Assembly: GCA_963693365.1 (NCBI GenBank)
Contig: CAVNZM010000004.1
Coordinates: forward strand, 2,108,001 to 2,172,000
From: Amoebidium appalachense
Taxonomy: Eukaryota; Ichthyosporea
Length of the DNA stretch: 64,000 nucleotides
Direction: 5' to 3'
The position numbers and the translations under genes are program-made. Positions 1 through 12,751 of this stretch are shown here, one piece after another. Below the pieces are notes generated by a model that was not told the DNA's origin, did not search any database, and saw only the letters and a list, made by a program, of their open reading frames with translations. The first letter of the stretch is position 1. The number at the start of each line of letters is the position of its first letter.

Positions 1-2
1 CT

Positions 3-200
3 CGATGGTTTTGCAGTGCTCCATTGTATTGCTTTACAACAAACTATAGATATACATGGGATACTAGTCAACAGTATGCAATCAAGATGCCGGTATTGTT
101 ACCATACACTCGACGTGTTTGCAGTGCTCCATTGTATGGCATGGCATCAAACCCTCTACATGCATAAGATAATCAACAGTATGAAATCAAGATGGCATTC
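3..200. repeat. Imperfect tandem duplication of about 110 bp
   Basis: The block around TTTGCAGTGCTCCATTGTAT at 8-29 recurs at 117-138. Both copies are followed 40-50 bases later by a similar CAACAGTATG-AATCAAGATG string (about 70-90 and 175-193). Between 310 and 365 the short motif GCACATCCATTG also repeats. I see no supported gene from 1 to 1045; the open frames here are short and overlap on both strands. Confidence 0.6.
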
Positions 201-1045
201 TGATCCTCTAGCAAACGGTATTACAACTGTCTAAATGCCCCCTAGTCACCGTCATATACCCACCGAATGGACGTCGTATGGCGGATCCATTGCTTGTCGA
301 CTGTATGTATACATTGCACATCCATTGCACATCCACACGCGGGATCCTATGCACATCCATTGGTGCATCGGGTATCGGCTCGAGCATAGTCCGACATATC
401 CATTGGACGTCGACGAGCAATGAGATGTATTCGGGGTTAGTTTTAGACTTTGTTTGGAGGGAGTTAACCCGTATGTGTGCCTTGGGGAAGGAGGAAAGCC
501 TATGTAATTTGAAGGGAGTTTACATGTATTTGTGTCTGAGCCCGGATGTGTGCACTGTGTGTGTGTGTGTGTGTGTGCGTGTCAGTGTGGGTGTGACTTG
601 TACATGTAACGTGTGTCCTAAAAGTAAGACAATGCCTCCCCACAACAAATATATTCGATTACTCATGAATGTTCTGTTTGCAGAGGGGCTACCACTCAAC
701 GACGGGTTGGCAAGGGGGTGACGAGTAAGGCCAGGAAGAATGATGGGTGCGTGCAACATTGAGTTCCCCTTTTTTCCTGATGATTTTGTTGAACTGCTAA
801 TGGTGTACACGGTGTTGTTACGGTGCTATTATTTTTGCTTGTAAAGGGGATTGTTCCTTGTAAAGGGGATTGTTCTATGACAATTCCATGCACCGAGTGA
901 TACACTTTTAGGAATAGTAGGTTCATGTCTGCTGTCGCAACTTTATAATCGTAGCATTTAAAACTAAAAGTAATCGACTGCCCTCTCACACAGAGGAATT
1001 CCTGGACTCGAGTCCTCTCCACAATCCGACAACGAGGAAGAGTAA

Positions 1046-2100
<1,055 letters not shown>

Positions 2101-2122
2101 ATGACCTCGTTGCTGCATGCAG

Positions 2123-2958
2123 GGATAATGATGCTGAAGCACCGAAGAAGGGCAAGGCTGCCACCAAGCCCAGCGAATATTTGCAGCCCAGTGAAAATGC
2201 ATCGAGAAGGTCAACAGCAAGAAGCAGGCTGGTTGACGATGCCACGGCTGCAGCTGACAAGTCGACCCAGGCCAAGAAGGTGCCCAACTTCGTGTTCGTC
2301 CCATACTTCCTCATCAAGACCTTCAAGCACAACGCACCCTACAACCCCCGGCCTGTAGACCCGGTAAGAACCTGTTCCATTCACGCATTTTGCGCCTTTT
2401 CACTCTACACATGCGCATGCACACCTGAAAGATAGTGCAGACACACGCACGTGCAAGTTGTAACCCTACGCAACCTATGCCCATACACACGGCCACCCGG
2501 CACTCAGTGCCACGTACCTGATGTTGAAATCCTTTGTGTAGCCCATTTCTGCGTGGGTCACAGGTAGCTACAGAAACACACACACACAGGCCCCGGCACA
2601 CACGTGCACCACTGTGGTACACACATGCGCACACGCTCACACACATATACACACTGACACACAGCTACACACCCCACGGTTGTTATACTAGGTGTAGTAC
2701 ATACATTCTCACCACCGTGAAAGCGCTTTCACTCATCCCCATGTTGTATCATAGGAACACGTCAATAACGTTCGGAACTCGATGAGGCAGCACCCGGACA
2801 TGCCCACGTACCTCCTCGTCCTCAACCTTAGCCAGAAGGATGCCAATCTCTACGGTCTTGGTGACCTTGAGAATGCTCAGCGCGACAAACATTGGCTTCA
2901 AGGGGAAATCCAGAAGATGCAGGAGAAATTGGACCCTGAGGTAACTGAAGTTGCAGCG

Positions 2959-2989
<31 letters not shown>

Positions 2990-3537
2990 CCCCCCCTCCC
3001 CCCAAACTGATCTCGTACCAATCACCTTCACCCCCGCCATCCTCCTCAGTCTATCTCGGAGCTCCCTACAGCCACCTCCCTTTTTAACATGCACCAGCAC
3101 AAAACTGTCACGTGTCCATCTGTACAGTTCGTAGGGGTCACGGTGATCCATATATATGTATACATGGGTTAGGCCCAGTTGTTGGAATAATCGGGAAATT
3201 ATCCGCAAAGAAATATATACTTACACACACACATTGACCGGGTCATGCATTTGCACATTGTGCATGTTCTCCTTTCCTTGTGACTTCTGTCCTAACCTTT
3301 GTCCAAACAGGGATCGGCTGCTGTTGAAATACCCCTAATTGGGGGGAATGATCGGCCGTTTGGTTGCATGGGCGGCCAGCACACCGTTTGCGCTGTGGAG
3401 TCCCTCGTCCAACACATGGGGGATGACATTCTGGATCACCCGGCCCTCCGAGTTCTCAAAAAAATGGTGCTACCGGCACATGTAATGTTCCCCGATTCTT
3501 GCCTCCCTCACGTAGCCCTCCCTCATCCAACTCTCTT

Positions 3538-3583
<46 letters not shown>

Positions 3584-5259
3584 CCATTTAACCCCTGCAG
3601 GTGCACTACAACGATCTATCATGGTTAACTCCCCCTGCACCCCAGGAATGTCACATCTCCGACCCCGTGCAGAAGGGGGGGAACGGGGGGGGGGGGGGGG
3701 GGGGGGGGGGACTTACAAAAAAGTCTTAGACCATAATTCATTGATTTTCCACTTAGCTTTTGCGCCCTTTGAAACGTAAAGTTTTCATATCATGATGAAA
3801 CATTTTGCATTGATTTTTTTGTAAGTGACAAAACGTGGGGGGTTTGTGGGAAGGCACGTGCAAAATCTCGTAGGCCCACGGTTTTCCCTTGCATTGACTG
3901 GCCGTACTAGGGGGAGGGGGGGAAGGGGGCAGGGGGGAGGGGGGAGGGGGGGAGGGGGGCAGGGGGGGAGGGGGGCAGGGGGGCAGGGAGGCAGGGGGGA
4001 GGGGGCAGGGGGGAGGGGGGGTTGCGGCTAATGGATTGTGTACTGTCTGCCTCCCCTGACCTGCACACAGCCAAGCACACCACACGGCATTTCTTAACAT
4101 CAGGCACCCGATTGCGCAGGTGTACTACAACCTGACAAAGGACGAGATGCGCCTGGTCGGGGCCCACCACAACAAGATCCAGACGATGAGCATGGAGCTG
4201 AGCATGTTTATTCGGCTCGAGAACGGCCGTGAGAAGATCAAAGAGGTGCTCGGCATCCCACCCAACAAGCCTCTCGGTCCGGACGCGTATGTGCGCATAA
4301 AGGCCTTGAAGGATGGGGGATTGCTTAAGTAAACAGACCCCCCCCCCCCTCCCCCTTCTCCCCTCTCTCCCGAACTCTCAAACCATGTCCTCTCTCTCTC
4401 TCTCCTGGCCTGCCTCCTGCCCCCCCCCCCCCCCCCTCCCCCCAGCCATCCCCTCACACCATCTTCCCCAATTAGGCTCCCTAGACACAGACAACTTAGC
4501 ATCCCATCACACACACCACTCCAACTGTATACCAGGCCTTCATTCGGCCGACTGCCCCCCCCCCCCCCCCTCCCCCTCCCCCCCCCGCTTATTAATATCT
4601 CCTTCAACCCTACTTCCCCCTCCCCCCCCCTCCCCCCCCCCCCCCCCCCCCCCCCGCGCGCCTATTGATATCTCCTTCAACCCTGCTTGTAACAGAGTTG
4701 CTATTCGTCACGTATAGCAACTCTATGTCTACGTGTACGTGTACTACGTGTGTCTGCCTTTCTGTGGGTAGGTGTGTTGAGGGGGGGGGGGGGGGGGGGG
4801 GGACATTGTGTACGTGCATGACTTTGCGGGTTAGGTGTATACACTGGAAATGACATCGAAGGGTTCCCAACAACTTGAGAATCCCAAATTATGCTAATCG
4901 ACCAATCGACACCATTAGATCGATCTGATGTGAATCCAAACCACAAAATCTAATTCCCATTCGACAATTGGGATACATAGGTCATAGGATGTCATTGTTC
5001 GCACCAAATGCCTCAACACACATATACAGGTCACTTATGGTAGCATGTTTTCTCTGCTCAGGTTAAAAAAATGGATCGGGGAGAATCTTCAGCTCCTGGG
5101 GAGGGAGGTCCAATCCAAGGTCGATAAAATGCGGCAGAGTGGGAGAGAGCCGCCAGCCAGACTGTATGACGTCCTCTCCCCCCACATCAAGGTGATGACC
5201 CTCGACGACCCGGAGTGGGAATTGGTCAAAAAGGTGTGTGAAATCACCCCTAAACCAAG

Positions 5260-5292
<33 letters not shown>

Positions 5293-5362
5293 CGTGTGTG
5301 TTACGCCTGCCTGCCGGTCTTTCCCTTCCCACTTCCCTCACTCCGCCGACCCTTCCCAAATG

Positions 5363-5393
<31 letters not shown>

Positions 5394-6265
5394 AAAAAAA
5401 AAAAAAAACACACCTGCAACCCCCCGTCCCTCCCCCCTCCTCTTTCCCTCACCCCACCTGTCCCTTCCAGCCCGGTGACTTCCCCAACTCGCACGGCCAA
5501 CTCCCCCCTTGCCCCCCCTTGCCCATCCCCCCCTTTCACCTCCCAACCCCTCGTCCCATCCCCCTGCCTGTAGTACCTGCCTGCCGACCTTTCCCTCACC
5601 TTGTCCCCACCTTGTTGAGTTGACGTCTGACCTGTTAATAACACCCCGGTCTGCTAATCTTACATTATAATGTGTAGTTACTACCACGGGTTCTTGTGCA
5701 TTCACCGAGACTCCCTTCAGTAACTTAATCCTTTTTACTCTCCCAGATCTACGTGCACCATGCCGGAGGCGGATTCGACGCACGCAAAAGGAGGCCCGAC
5801 CTCAAGCAGGTCTCCAATGACCTGAGTCCCACCATCTTCAGGGGCATCGAGTTTCTGCCATCAAACTTGGTGATTGAGCTGCTTGAGAAGGAGCTGGAGA
5901 CTAGCGCGCCCAGCTGTCGGAGCTGAAGAAGCTCCCACAAAACATTTTCCAGCAGAGGGTACGTCCCATCCCCCATTCCCCCCCCCCCCCATCCCCCCCC
6001 CCCCCCCCCACCGGGGAGGTGCCCTGTCCCATGCCCCCTTCAGCCCCCCCCTCACCCCCCCCCCCCCCCTCGGGTCCACTTTGAACTCTGCCTTCCCCTT
6101 CTCATTGCCTGTCTTCCTCTCGAAGTCTCTCCAAAGACGTCTACTGTGATAACTCTCAATCCTCCCCTCCCCACCTCCTCTCCTCCCAATACTTCTTCTG
6201 CCATAACCCTAACTGATCTACCGAACGGAAAATCAGCAACTACTCTGCCTACCAAGACTGACTTT

Positions 6266-6303
<38 letters not shown>

Positions 6304-6897
6304 GGAGCTACCACCATCTTTATATGGCAATGTCGCCCAATCTCAAATCAAGGTGCACGTACCATATGTACGAAGAGCCTGATATGATGTTGTCCATACG
6401 ACATACAAATGACGTCATATTATCGTCACACCATGAAAATCAGACATGGACCCTGACTGAGCTACTGTGTGCAGGTAACGGCAATAGACCACGACGACAG
6501 GGGATTGGCCTGGCTGCAAGCCACAGCCAATCGGATGGACTTGCAATTCGACACTGCTTGTGTCGCCGTTACAGATGTAAAAATCCCCCCCCCCCCCCCC
6601 CCCCCCCCCCCCCACCCCCCCGGGAGGCCCCCGTGTTATCAATATTGTTATTATGATTTTTGTTTGTTTTTTCCCTGGTTTTTGTATTTTTATGACATTT
6701 TATGTTTTGTCTTTTGATGTTTCCACTCGCATATCTCCAAACCTCTAATATATACATCCCTTCCCCTCAACCCACATCCCCACCACCCCACCCACTCACG
6801 CAACAATGAATTGGGCAACCCCCCCCGTTTATATGTCCTTGGTAAACATAGCCGGCATTGCATACTCTATAGTGATTGCTTTACTTCCCCCCCCCCC

Positions 6898-6943
<46 letters not shown>

Positions 6944-7155
6944 AAAAAAAAAAAAGAAAAAGAAAAAAAAGAAGAAAAAAAAACTGTGCACAGACAACCA
7001 AATGAGTGGAACAGAGAAGCATTCAGTTCCAGAATATCCCCCCCCCCCCCCCCCCCCCCCCCCTCCCCCCGCGCCCCCCGCGTTTGAATGGTTACCACCA
7101 TTGGCCTCCTTTGTAGTACGAGAAGTTTGCTGTTCGAATTACCAGTGTTTACTAG
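2123..7155 (+). CDS. Multi-exon gene, putative ParB/DGQHR-like domain protein (5' end not found)
   Basis: Exons read by splice signal and phase: 2123-2363, 2755-2940, 3311-3481, 4120-4328, 5062-5233, 5747-5958, 6475-6576 and a possible last exon 7117-7155 ending in TAG. All junctions are GT-AG and the phases agree; the 4328/5062 join splits a Lys codon. The product is at least 440 residues; the start codon lies upstream and was not identified. Exon 1 ends NPRPVDP and exon 2 opens EHVNNVRNSM. Exon 3 holds GGQHTVCAVESL and exon 4 NLTKDEMRLVGAHHNK. That order (NPR..D..H/L..I..S, then a GQH element, then a helix with N) recalls ParB-N/DGQHR folds, but this is inference. Exon 6 is one base short of keeping frame: the frame reading ELKKLPQNIFQQ is reached only by skipping a stop near 5905-5915. 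That means a frameshift or a sequence error. Introns carry poly-C runs on the sense strand. A paralogue lies at 23.7-26.4 kb on the other strand. Confidence 0.65.
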
Positions 7156-7375
7156 AATCCCTCGGCACCTAGGCAAGTATTGCCCTGTGGCACACAATCA
7201 TAGATACCACTTACCAGCCACTGTGCCCAGCCCACTTGATGAAAGATGGCGCTGCATCTAACCACCAACTGTGTGCCCACCAGGCCCAGGCAGTGACACG
7301 GCTTGTAGGAACCCATGGTCCCTTTGACGTGGTCCTGTGTGTACGTTTTTTTGAACGCCCTTTCCTGCCCTTGGT

Positions 7376-7422
<47 letters not shown>

Positions 7423-7769
7423 CCCCCCACCCCACAACAACAACAACAAAAACAGCAACCTTTTTTTATGTGTGGGATGCACTCTACGTTGCTTTGTCCG
7501 TCATAAATGTGTACTGTGTCCTTTAAACGTTCCAACCCCCCCCCCCCCCCCCCCCCCCCCCCTTCCCCCCCTTCCCCCCCCCCCCCCCCCCCCCCCCACA
7601 CACACACATACACACACACATCCCTTCCCGGTACTCTGTTACACACACTACCCCGTTTACCTTTCTCCCTCCCTCCCCCCCCGCCCCTCCCCCCCCCCCC
7701 CACACACACACACACGCATATGGGCACGTGCTACATTCCCCTGCCCTTTCTCCTTTATTTTTCTTCAAG

Positions 7770-8070
7770 CTTGGGGAGAACTCTTATCTATTGGTGTGCA
7801 CATCTACAGCGGAATATACACGTACTCGGTTTGTGATTCGAAGTCTACGAAGCAGGGATATGTCGAGATCCAGAAAATATCGCATGAAAGAGCCCGCACC
7901 CTCAGGTGCATGAATGGTATATATATCTCCCACTCATTCACCCTTTTTTCTCCGACACCTTGGCAGATATGCAGCATGCTGTCGCCAGGGGGCTATGTTG
8001 TCTATCAACATTTTGTCGACGGTGTGCACCACTCAACCGTTGGGAGGCCTAGCAACCCCATGGCAACTAG

Positions 8071-8102
<32 letters not shown>

Positions 8103-8120
8103 CCCCTCCCACCACCACCA

Positions 8121-8178
<58 letters not shown>

Positions 8179-8788
8179 TCTCCCCCTCTCCCTGCCTTTT
8201 TAAAGAAAAAAGAAACCCCCCCCAAAGAAAAAAATGCGCTTCTGAAGATTCTACATTTGACCACCGTGTCTTTGAGATTAAATCTGAGCACCCACAATTG
8301 CATACCGACTCCACTTGCACACACACGCACACACACACACTGACGCACACATATCGCACAAGAACTCGCAAACACCATGTAGACGCGGTCGACTTGCCTT
8401 TCTTATCTCTGCTCCAGACTCTGCTCCCGAATGCCCACTCCGGATCCCCTGCTTCTTTGCATGTTCGTCTTCGCACCTATCTAACGTATTGTCATGTGGT
8501 CTCTGTACAACCTACCACCGGGTACCAAATCCCCCCCCCCCCCCCCCCCCCACCACCACACACACACACACACCTCCACACCCACACCGGTTTTCTCATT
8601 CTTACAACCCTGTTTCTCCTTAACAGCACATAGTCGGCAAGGGCGAGTTTGAGGATGTGTTGTGCCGGCAGGGGGGGCTTATGTGTGTGAGCAGCACCAT
8701 AGATCTCCTTGCCGATGGTCGGCCCGTGTGCAACTTTGTCGCCCGAAAAGCACCGTCAATCGACCCATCTCGGGCTCAAAGTAAATGA
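7770..8788 (+). CDS. 3' exons of an unidentified plus-strand gene
   Basis: Three segments look exonic. 7770-7905 follows a TTTTTCTTCAAG acceptor and precedes CAG-GTGCAT. The segment from 7967 follows CTTGGCAG; its donor is uncertain. 8627-8788 follows CTTAACAG and ends in TGA. The last exon gives 53 residues, including GEFEDVLCRQGGLMCVSST and DLLADGRPVCNFVARKA, with a balanced composition unlike the surrounding CA and C repeats. Which frame the two earlier segments use is unresolved. They could instead belong to the upstream gene if its 7155 stop is not used. A possible AATAAA lies at 9270-9275, about 480 bases past the stop and beyond a (CA)n tract. I do not recognise a family. Confidence 0.4.
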
Positions 8789-8949
8789 TCATTCGCATGT
8801 ATGATATCCCCCCGTTGCTAACACACGTGTTGTTTGCCAGTGATTACATAGCAGCACTTCATGGTGGATGATCAAAACTCCTTCCCCCCCCCCCCCCCCA
8901 CCCCCTCCCCCACAAAACACGCACACCACCACCACCACCACCACCACCA

Positions 8950-9030
<81 letters not shown>

Positions 9031-9861
9031 AAAGGCCTAGAAGCTCCTGTGCTGTGTGTGGGTTTCGCAGTACGAGTGCTTGTGTGATGGTGGTTGGACC
9101 CGGGGTATTGTCATAGGAAAAGGGGGAGATTAAAAGGCTGGAAGAATAAGAGCCGTAGTAAGTCACGCACGTTTTAGGACGCAGTCAAGTAGCAGTCAAG
9201 CATGGGTAACTGGGAAAGAAGCAGCAAACATTCACTGTGTGAACGTGATGCGCGTTGACAGACGTCTGCAATAAAGATGGCCAATGCCATGGATGTTAGC
9301 CAGGGTTGCTTGAAAATATCCGTATGCTTCTGTTTACTGTTTCTGGGCAAATGTGCCTTGGCCAAGTCTGTGTTCGATTAATATACGCAGTACACGAAAG
9401 ATCTAATCTATTTAGAGCGCTTACGCGAACAGACATCCTTGGTGTAGAGAATAACTATGCGCCTCATGCGCTAGATATCCTCTTGCACTTGGGCGATGAA
9501 CGGTTCCTACTACTAGAATGCTCAGAAGTTCATCTTCCTTTTTTTGCCCTTCTCTTAATTCTCACTTTTACGTTGGCCCTGTCGCCAATATTAGCCAGCG
9601 TACACTGTACTCCTCTAATATGCGGCATTTCTTTAAATGAGGAGAAACCCCGTCGCAACTAACATCTAAAAAACTGCGCTAACAGGTGACATAAGGCTCT
9701 ATACAGGCCTTGGTAATACAGCATTTGTCAGTTACACACCCCATATTGTCGTTGGGGCCAGAGGCCCTTTCTATTCTGCATACGGTGCGGCGGTGCCCAT
9801 TTCGCACAGGGTTGGAAGGGGGAGGGTGGTCACCGGGGCGTTTTTTGGGCGGGGGAAGGTG
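8789..9861. other. Intergenic: (CA)n tract and unique sequence, no supported gene
   Basis: Poly-C and ACC repeats (8884-8955) lead into (CA)n to about 9028. The 9050-9860 part is unique sequence of medium GC content. A 118-residue plus frame (9306-9662) has a hydrophobic C-terminal stretch, but I see no promoter, splice or family evidence and leave it as non-coding. This is the host flank just before the inverted repeat. Confidence 0.5.
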
Positions 9862-10364
9862 TTGGATTGGGCGATGGACTTGGTAAGGGTCGAATCGAAT
9901 CGCGAAGGGCCGCCAGGCCCGGAGCCCGGAGCACGGCGCCCGGCCCGCGCGGGGTCTGGGGGGACGGGGTCCGGGGGGACGGCGTGGGGCAGGGCGGCCC
10001 GGGTCTGGGGGGACGGGGTCTGGGGGGACGGGGTGGAGTGGATGATCCACTCCACCCCGTCCCCCCAGACCCCGTCCCCCCAGACCCGGGCCGCCCTGCC
10101 CCACGCCGTCCCCCCGGACCCCGTCCCCCCAGACCCCGCGCGGGCCGGGCGCCGTGCTCCGGGCTCCGGGCCTGGCGGCCCTTCGCGACTCCACCCCGTC
10201 CCCCCAGACCCCGTCCCCCCAGACCCGGGCCGCCCTGCCCCACGCCGTCCCCCCGGACCCCGTCCCCCCAGACCCCGCGCGGGCCGGGCGCCGTGCTCCG
10301 GGCTCCGGGCCTGGCGGCCCTTCGCGATTCGATTCGACCCTTACCAAGTCCATCGCCCAATCCA
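9862..10364. repeat. GC-rich A-A'-A' inverted repeat at the left edge of the virus-like block
   Basis: Arm A begins TTGGATTGGGCGATGG at 9862 and runs to about 10041. It is followed directly by its reverse complement to about 10190, truncated at its outer end near TTCGCGA. A second reverse complement copy then runs to 10364 and ends CCATCGCCCAATCCAA. The centre (around 10036-10048) is GTGGATGATCCAC, nearly palindromic. Arms are rich in GGGGACGGGGTC motifs. Four mirror-image ORFs over this region are products of the palindrome, not genes. The structure resembles a terminal or cruciform repeat; its role is inferred. Confidence 0.85.
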
Positions 10365-10548
10365 ATATTGGACTAGTCACGTGGCCTGGTAACTTTAAGA
10401 TCACACCACACCAAACCATCTCCGATCCGATCGCGATCAATCTATTTCCCACTTCCCACTTTGCCCACTTAAAAATTGAAAAAGAGAAAAAAAAAGAGAC
10501 AAAACAAACGATACAGCATTACCCACTTTTAAGTGGGAAAGTGGCCAG

Positions 10549-10690
10549 AGAGAGAGAGAGAGAGAGAAGAGAGAGAGAGAAAAAAGCTAAGTCTACACGA
10601 GAGAGAGAGAGAGAAGAGAGAGAGAAAAAAGCTAAGTCTACACGAGAGAGAGAGAGAGAAAAAAGCTAAGTCTACACGAGCTAAGTCTTG
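10549..10690. repeat. GA-rich repeat with AAAAAGCTAAGTCTACACGAG unit, 3 copies
   Basis: (GA)n runs alternate with a fixed string reading AAAGCTAAGTCTACACGAG at about 10583, 10629 and 10663. A shortened GAGCTAAGTC follows at about 10678. The spacing falls from about 46 to 34 bases as the GA run shortens. Confidence 0.8.
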
Positions 10691-10699
10691 ACCCGGGCA

Positions 10700-10917
10700 G
10701 GGGGGGGCAGGGGGGGGGGGGCAGGTGAGGCAGGGGGGGGCACGTGAGGCAGGGGGGGCACGTGAGGCAGGAGGGGCAGGGGGGGCAGGTGAGGCAGGGG
10801 GGGCACGTGAGGCAGGGGGGGCACGTGAGGCAGGAGGGGCACGCGAGGCAGGGGGCACGCGAGGCAGGGGGCACGTGAGGCACGTGAGGCAGGGGGGCCG
10901 GGGGCCGGGGGGGGGGG
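10700..10917. repeat. G-rich tandem array with CACGTG/CAGGTG E-box palindromes
   Basis: About 10-12 units of 14-18 bases of the form GGCAGGGGGG followed by CACGTGA (variants CAGGTGA, CACGCGA). CACGTG is a perfect palindrome and a bHLH E-box core. The array ends in a run of G at about 10908-10917. It sits between the inverted repeat and the 3' end of the first minus-strand gene. Confidence 0.8.
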
Positions 10918-10962
10918 TTTATTTAGAAACAGGGATCTGTATATACTTCACGGGGGTTTATT
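10918..10962 (-). terminator. Two AATAAA poly(A) signals on the minus strand
   Basis: AATAAA on the minus strand at 10962-10957 and 10923-10918, about 120 and 160 bases past the stop at 11079. They fit 3' end formation for the 336-residue gene that ends there. Confidence 0.6.
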
Positions 10963-11078
10963 TTAGCATACAATACGGGTATAACAATTCCCAACCCACA
11001 TATTCTGATCAGCATCAATGATCTAAATTCGAGCATATAAATTCCAAAAGGTGAGTGTCGGTTTTTTCTATATACAGG

Positions 11079-12089
11079 TCATTCATCCTCGGTATGATCG
11101 GATTGTGCATTCATATTTGGACGGAAAAGGAGAGAGGGACGAGATGTGTTATGGTACACAACCAGAGATACACCATTGTCGTCATCACCACTATTTTCAC
11201 TTTCACTTTCGCTTTCACTTTCACTCTCATCACCTGACTCGCAATAGGCCAATGTACGCACACGTTCCAAACGCACATGTTCCTCCAAAGACTCCATCTC
11301 CACATACAAAGCAAGAGCATCACCACCACCATCACCACCCAAATCGTCACAACTACTCTTACGTCGTTTGACGGAGTCGCCAGAACCGCGTCGGCGAGGC
11401 AGACCACAACCAAAATGACACTCTTTCGGCTCGACGTTGTGATATCGCTTCAGACGCTGTTCGTTGTTGTACACGTCGCTTGTGAGTTTGGATTTCTGTG
11501 CCTGTAGCACTTTAATCTGACGAGAAAGGGCCCCAATCTCGTCCTTCTTCTGGGCATTCACGGCGGAGGTAAGGGCATACAAATACGAATACTCGGCCAA
11601 CACACAACTGAAAACCTTCTTGTCTTCATCGGTCACAGGCCACGGGTCTTGGTCGTATAGAGCACTGTCACGATATGTCATGAACGCGATGCATTTGCCA
11701 ACAACGTCATCCCAATCAGCTTTGTAGGAGCGATGTACTTCGACGTCGGGAGAAAAAATAGAATCGGCATCGATTTTTTTCAAACACAACCGGAAGTCAC
11801 GAACACCAATTGTTGCTATACCAGATGTGTCGAGGGTGAGATGTGCACAAACGTCGAGCAACTTATCCAACAAAAAATCATATTCGTCAATCGAATCGAC
11901 GACAGTTTCGTTAGTCACCGCGAGGACCTGTGCGTGACGCCACAATCTGGCAAGGGAAGGCAGGGAAATCCGCATGTGGCTTTGCATGCTCGGGTCACGC
12001 TTGTGGGAGGGTCTTGTTTCCAGTGCATCAAAGAAATCAATAATAACCCGAAAAGTCCCGGAGACACGAGCATAGCGAATAGAAGCCAT
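11079..12089 (-). CDS. 336-residue unknown protein with coiled coil and acidic Ser-Glu tract
   Basis: One uninterrupted ORF from the ATG at 12089 (MASIRYARVSG) to TGA at 11079. An in-frame extension upstream would use a non-ATG codon, so 12089 is preferred. Residues about 190-225 are rich in K, Q, E and L (IGALSRQIKVLQAQKSK) and probably form a coiled coil. A basic patch PRRRGSG..VKRRKSS follows, then an acidic ESESESESENSGDDD segment near the C-terminus; together these suggest a nuclear, DNA- or chromatin-associated protein. A Cys/His pair (ECHFGCG) is present but too small for a named finger. No family recognised. It has no introns, unlike host genes, and is followed by two AATAAA signals. 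Confidence 0.7.
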   Translation of the reverse strand: MASIRYARVSGTFRVIIDFFDALETRPSHKRDPSMQSHMRISLPSLARLWRHAQVLAVTNETVVDSIDEYDFLLDKLLDVCAHLTLDTSGIATIGVRDFRLCLKKIDADSIFSPDVEVHRSYKADWDDVVGKCIAFMTYRDSALYDQDPWPVTDEDKKVFSCVLAEYSYLYALTSAVNAQKKDEIGALSRQIKVLQAQKSKLTSDVYNNEQRLKRYHNVEPKECHFGCGLPRRRGSGDSVKRRKSSCDDLGGDGGGDALALYVEMESLEEHVRLERVRTLAYCESGDESESESESESENSGDDDNGVSLVVYHNTSRPSLLFRPNMNAQSDHTEDE

Positions 12090-12163
12090 TGTGAACCCGT
12101 TAACACGAACGATTCCAAACGGGCTTAAAAACACAATCAAACACCGAAATTTTGTGTCGCTAC

Positions 12164-12466
12164 ATGTCACGGTTCGTAGACGATGGAAAACAGAAAAAAA
12201 AATCTCTTCTAAAAAAAGGACGCTTAAAACACGGCTCGTTCACGATGGAAAACAGAAAAAAAGTCTCTTCTAAAAAAGGACGCTTACAACACGGCTCGTT
12301 CACGATGGAAAACAGAAAAAAAGTCTCTTCTAAAAAAGGACGCTTACAACACGGCTCGTTCACGATGGAAAACAGAAAAAAAGTCTCTTCTAAAAAAGGA
12401 CGCTTACAACACGGCTCGTTCACGATGGAAAACAGAAGGCTTCTGCGACGCGAAGAGTCCTTATAA
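12164..12466 (+). repeat. 60-bp tandem array (about 4.3 copies), open as a 20-residue basic repeat
   Basis: A unit starting CACGATGGAAAACAGAAAAA repeats at about 12181, 12241, 12301, 12361 and 12421 (partial), nearly identical in the middle copies. Because 60 is a multiple of 3, a 100-residue plus-strand frame from the ATG at 12164 stays open. It gives 20-residue repeats containing MENRKKVSSKKGRLQHGSFT. It may be a real Lys-rich protein or an upstream regulatory array for the divergent minus gene; all frames through it are open, so coding is unproven. Confidence 0.8.
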
Positions 12467-12751
12467 ACATCTGCATTAGCGCAACCACCAAAACGAACCA
12501 ATGCGCATCACGTAGGGTTCAACTCAGCAGAAACATAGCCAATTAAAACAATGCTTTAATTTCGCTTGGCCAATTAAAGGGCTCGCCTTTCACGTTTTTT
12601 GGAGTGATTATTTCGTCTGGCCAATCAAGTGGCCTCGCGTTTCGCTTTGCAAAAAAAAAAATAAAGTTCGCCGAGTGAACAACCAACCAAACCACGCAAA
12701 AAGCACGCCACCACACATGCTTCCCATTATGGTGATTACCGCGGCGTTCGG

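Noticed and set aside
9679-10452. Four long ORFs (169-257 residues) on both strands
   Set aside because: They are mirror images of one another over the GC-rich inverted repeat and consist of Pro/Arg/Gly-rich translations of the palindrome.
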